From JANXQG01 sp037147235 (lineage in GTDB: Bacteria; Planctomycetota; Planctomycetia; Pirellulales; Thermoguttaceae): a stretch of 7,373 nt of DNA. Each line of letters opens with the position of its first letter. Position 1 is the stretch's first letter. The notes beneath the pieces are model-generated. The model was not told the origin of the DNA. It was given only the letters and a program-made list of their open reading frames with translations, and made no database searches. The stretch lies in NCBI GenBank assembly GCA_037147235.1, contig JBAWVO010000318.1, forward strand, positions 1-7,373, written 5' to 3'. The translations under genes and the position numbers were made by a program. Shown here piece by piece: positions 6,526-7,373 of the stretch.

Positions 6526-7373
6526 ATGGTTGCGTCCCCCAAATACATCGAGAACACGATCGCGTTGTTTCGCAAGGCAGCCGATGCGAACCTCGCGACC
6601 TCTGGCCGCGTGGGCAACATGATCAACATCGGCCCCGAGTCGGGCGATGACGTGGTGTTGACCGGCGATTTACACGGCCACCGCAGAAATTTCAACCTCA
6701 TCCGACGCATCGCCTCACTGAAAACTCTTCCCCGGCGGCACCTGGTGATGCAAGAGGTCTGTCACGGCGGTCCCACATACCCTCAGAATGGCGGGTGCAT
6801 GTCCCATGCTATCCTGGAGGACATCGCCCGTTTGAAGGTTCGCTATCCAGATCGCGTCCATTTTCTTCTGGGGAATCACGAACTGGCCGAAGTGACCGAC
6901 TACCCGATCCAGAAGAACAGGCAGATGCTTAACGTCTTGTTTCACCTGGGGTTGGAGCAGATGTACGGACCGGAAACCGAGCGTGTCCGCGAGGCACTCC
7001 TTGGGTTCCTCGGAACGTGTCCGCTGGCAGTGCGGATTGCCGGCGGCGTGTTTGTCTGCCATAGCATCCCGGAGAGACTCGACAAACGCCCGTTCGATCA
7101 GGCGATCTTTTTGCGGCCTTTGAATCCGCTTGAATTCTACGAACGAGGCGATATTTTCCGGATGGTATGGGGGCGTGATTATCGTCCGGAGAACGCCCGA
7201 GCCTTCGCGGAATTGATGAAAGCCCGCGTGCTGATTCACGGCCACGAGCCATGTCCAGATGGTTTTTCCGTACCCAATCCACATCAGGTGATTTTGGATT
7301 GTTGCGGCGATCAGGCCTGTTACGTCGTGCTTTCCACAGACCGGGAGTGGACGCAGGCCGAAGTGGTGCAGCA
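6526..7373 (+). CDS. Calcineurin-like metallophosphoesterase, 3' end cut off
   Basis: The frame is open from the ATG at 6526 to the window edge (282 codons), so the C-terminus is missing. It resembles the PPP/calcineurin phosphoesterase fold, with two-metal-site motifs in the right order: GDLHGH at 47-52, GNHEL at 116-120, VCHSIPE at 178-184 and IHGHEP at 237-242. These should supply the Asp, His and Asn ligands and the catalytic His after GN. The second family motif, normally GDxxDRG, is replaced by VMQEVCHGG at 74-82, so one bridging Asp is not at its usual place. I recall this variant from planctomycete proteins. Substrate is unknown; a protein phosphatase, a nucleotide hydrolase or another phosphoesterase are all possible. 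No signal peptide or membrane segment is seen, so it is probably cytoplasmic. No Shine-Dalgarno precedes the ATG. A long frame on the opposite strand (6715-7284) is a shadow. Confidence 0.85.
   Translation, partial: MVASPKYIENTIALFRKAADANLATSGRVGNMINIGPESGDDVVLTGDLHGHRRNFNLIRRIASLKTLPRRHLVMQEVCHGGPTYPQNGGCMSHAILEDIARLKVRYPDRVHFLLGNHELAEVTDYPIQKNRQMLNVLFHLGLEQMYGPETERVREALLGFLGTCPLAVRIAGGVFVCHSIPERLDKRPFDQAIFLRPLNPLEFYERGDIFRMVWGRDYRPENARAFAELMKARVLIHGHEPCPDGFSVPNPHQVILDCCGDQACYVVLSTDREWTQAEVVQ

Noticed and set aside
6715..7284. 189-codon open frame on the minus strand
   Set aside because: It is antisense to the phosphoesterase frame, which carries GDLHGH, GNHEL and GHEP in the right order. 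The minus frame shows no family motifs and no ribosome site.

Overview
This 7.4 kb window most likely comes from a planctomycete, probably a member of the Pirellulales. The evidence is a small lipoprotein with a C-terminal motif (YPYYTTRGPRDFL...SIGP) that I recall from that group, a phosphoesterase of a type I associate with planctomycetes, GC-rich coding DNA with long AT-richer spacers, and several structured intergenic repeats. The assignment rests on recall of families; no search was run.

Layout. Positions 1-705 hold no convincing gene. They contain a large imperfect inverted repeat (177-257), a cluster of GGTCTCC/GGAGACC repeats (534-649) and a hairpin terminator (667-694). Positions 706-5303 on the minus strand are a two-gene operon. 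The first gene, nifJ, encodes a full-length pyruvate:ferredoxin/flavodoxin oxidoreductase with all cofactor motifs. The second encodes a dihydroorotate dehydrogenase-like flavoprotein without the catalytic Cys motif. The two genes overlap by ATGA and the second has a strong Shine-Dalgarno inside the end of the first. Positions 5304-5953 are a gene-poor spacer. A 73-residue lipoprotein gene lies at 5954-6175 (minus). Positions 6176-6525 are a divergent spacer with a hairpin repeat. From 6526 to the window end (plus) runs a calcineurin-like phosphoesterase gene that is cut off by the window edge.

How the genes work together. PFOR oxidatively decarboxylates pyruvate to acetyl-CoA and passes electrons to ferredoxin or flavodoxin. 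Tight coupling to an FMN-type barrel protein that seems unable to act as a normal DHOD suggests that the second protein serves the same redox step, perhaps as an electron partner or in a reaction on a related metabolite; this is inference. The lipoprotein and phosphoesterase show no functional link to the operon. The operon is the strongest candidate for under-described biology here. I see no CRISPR array, tRNA, rRNA, transposase or phage gene.
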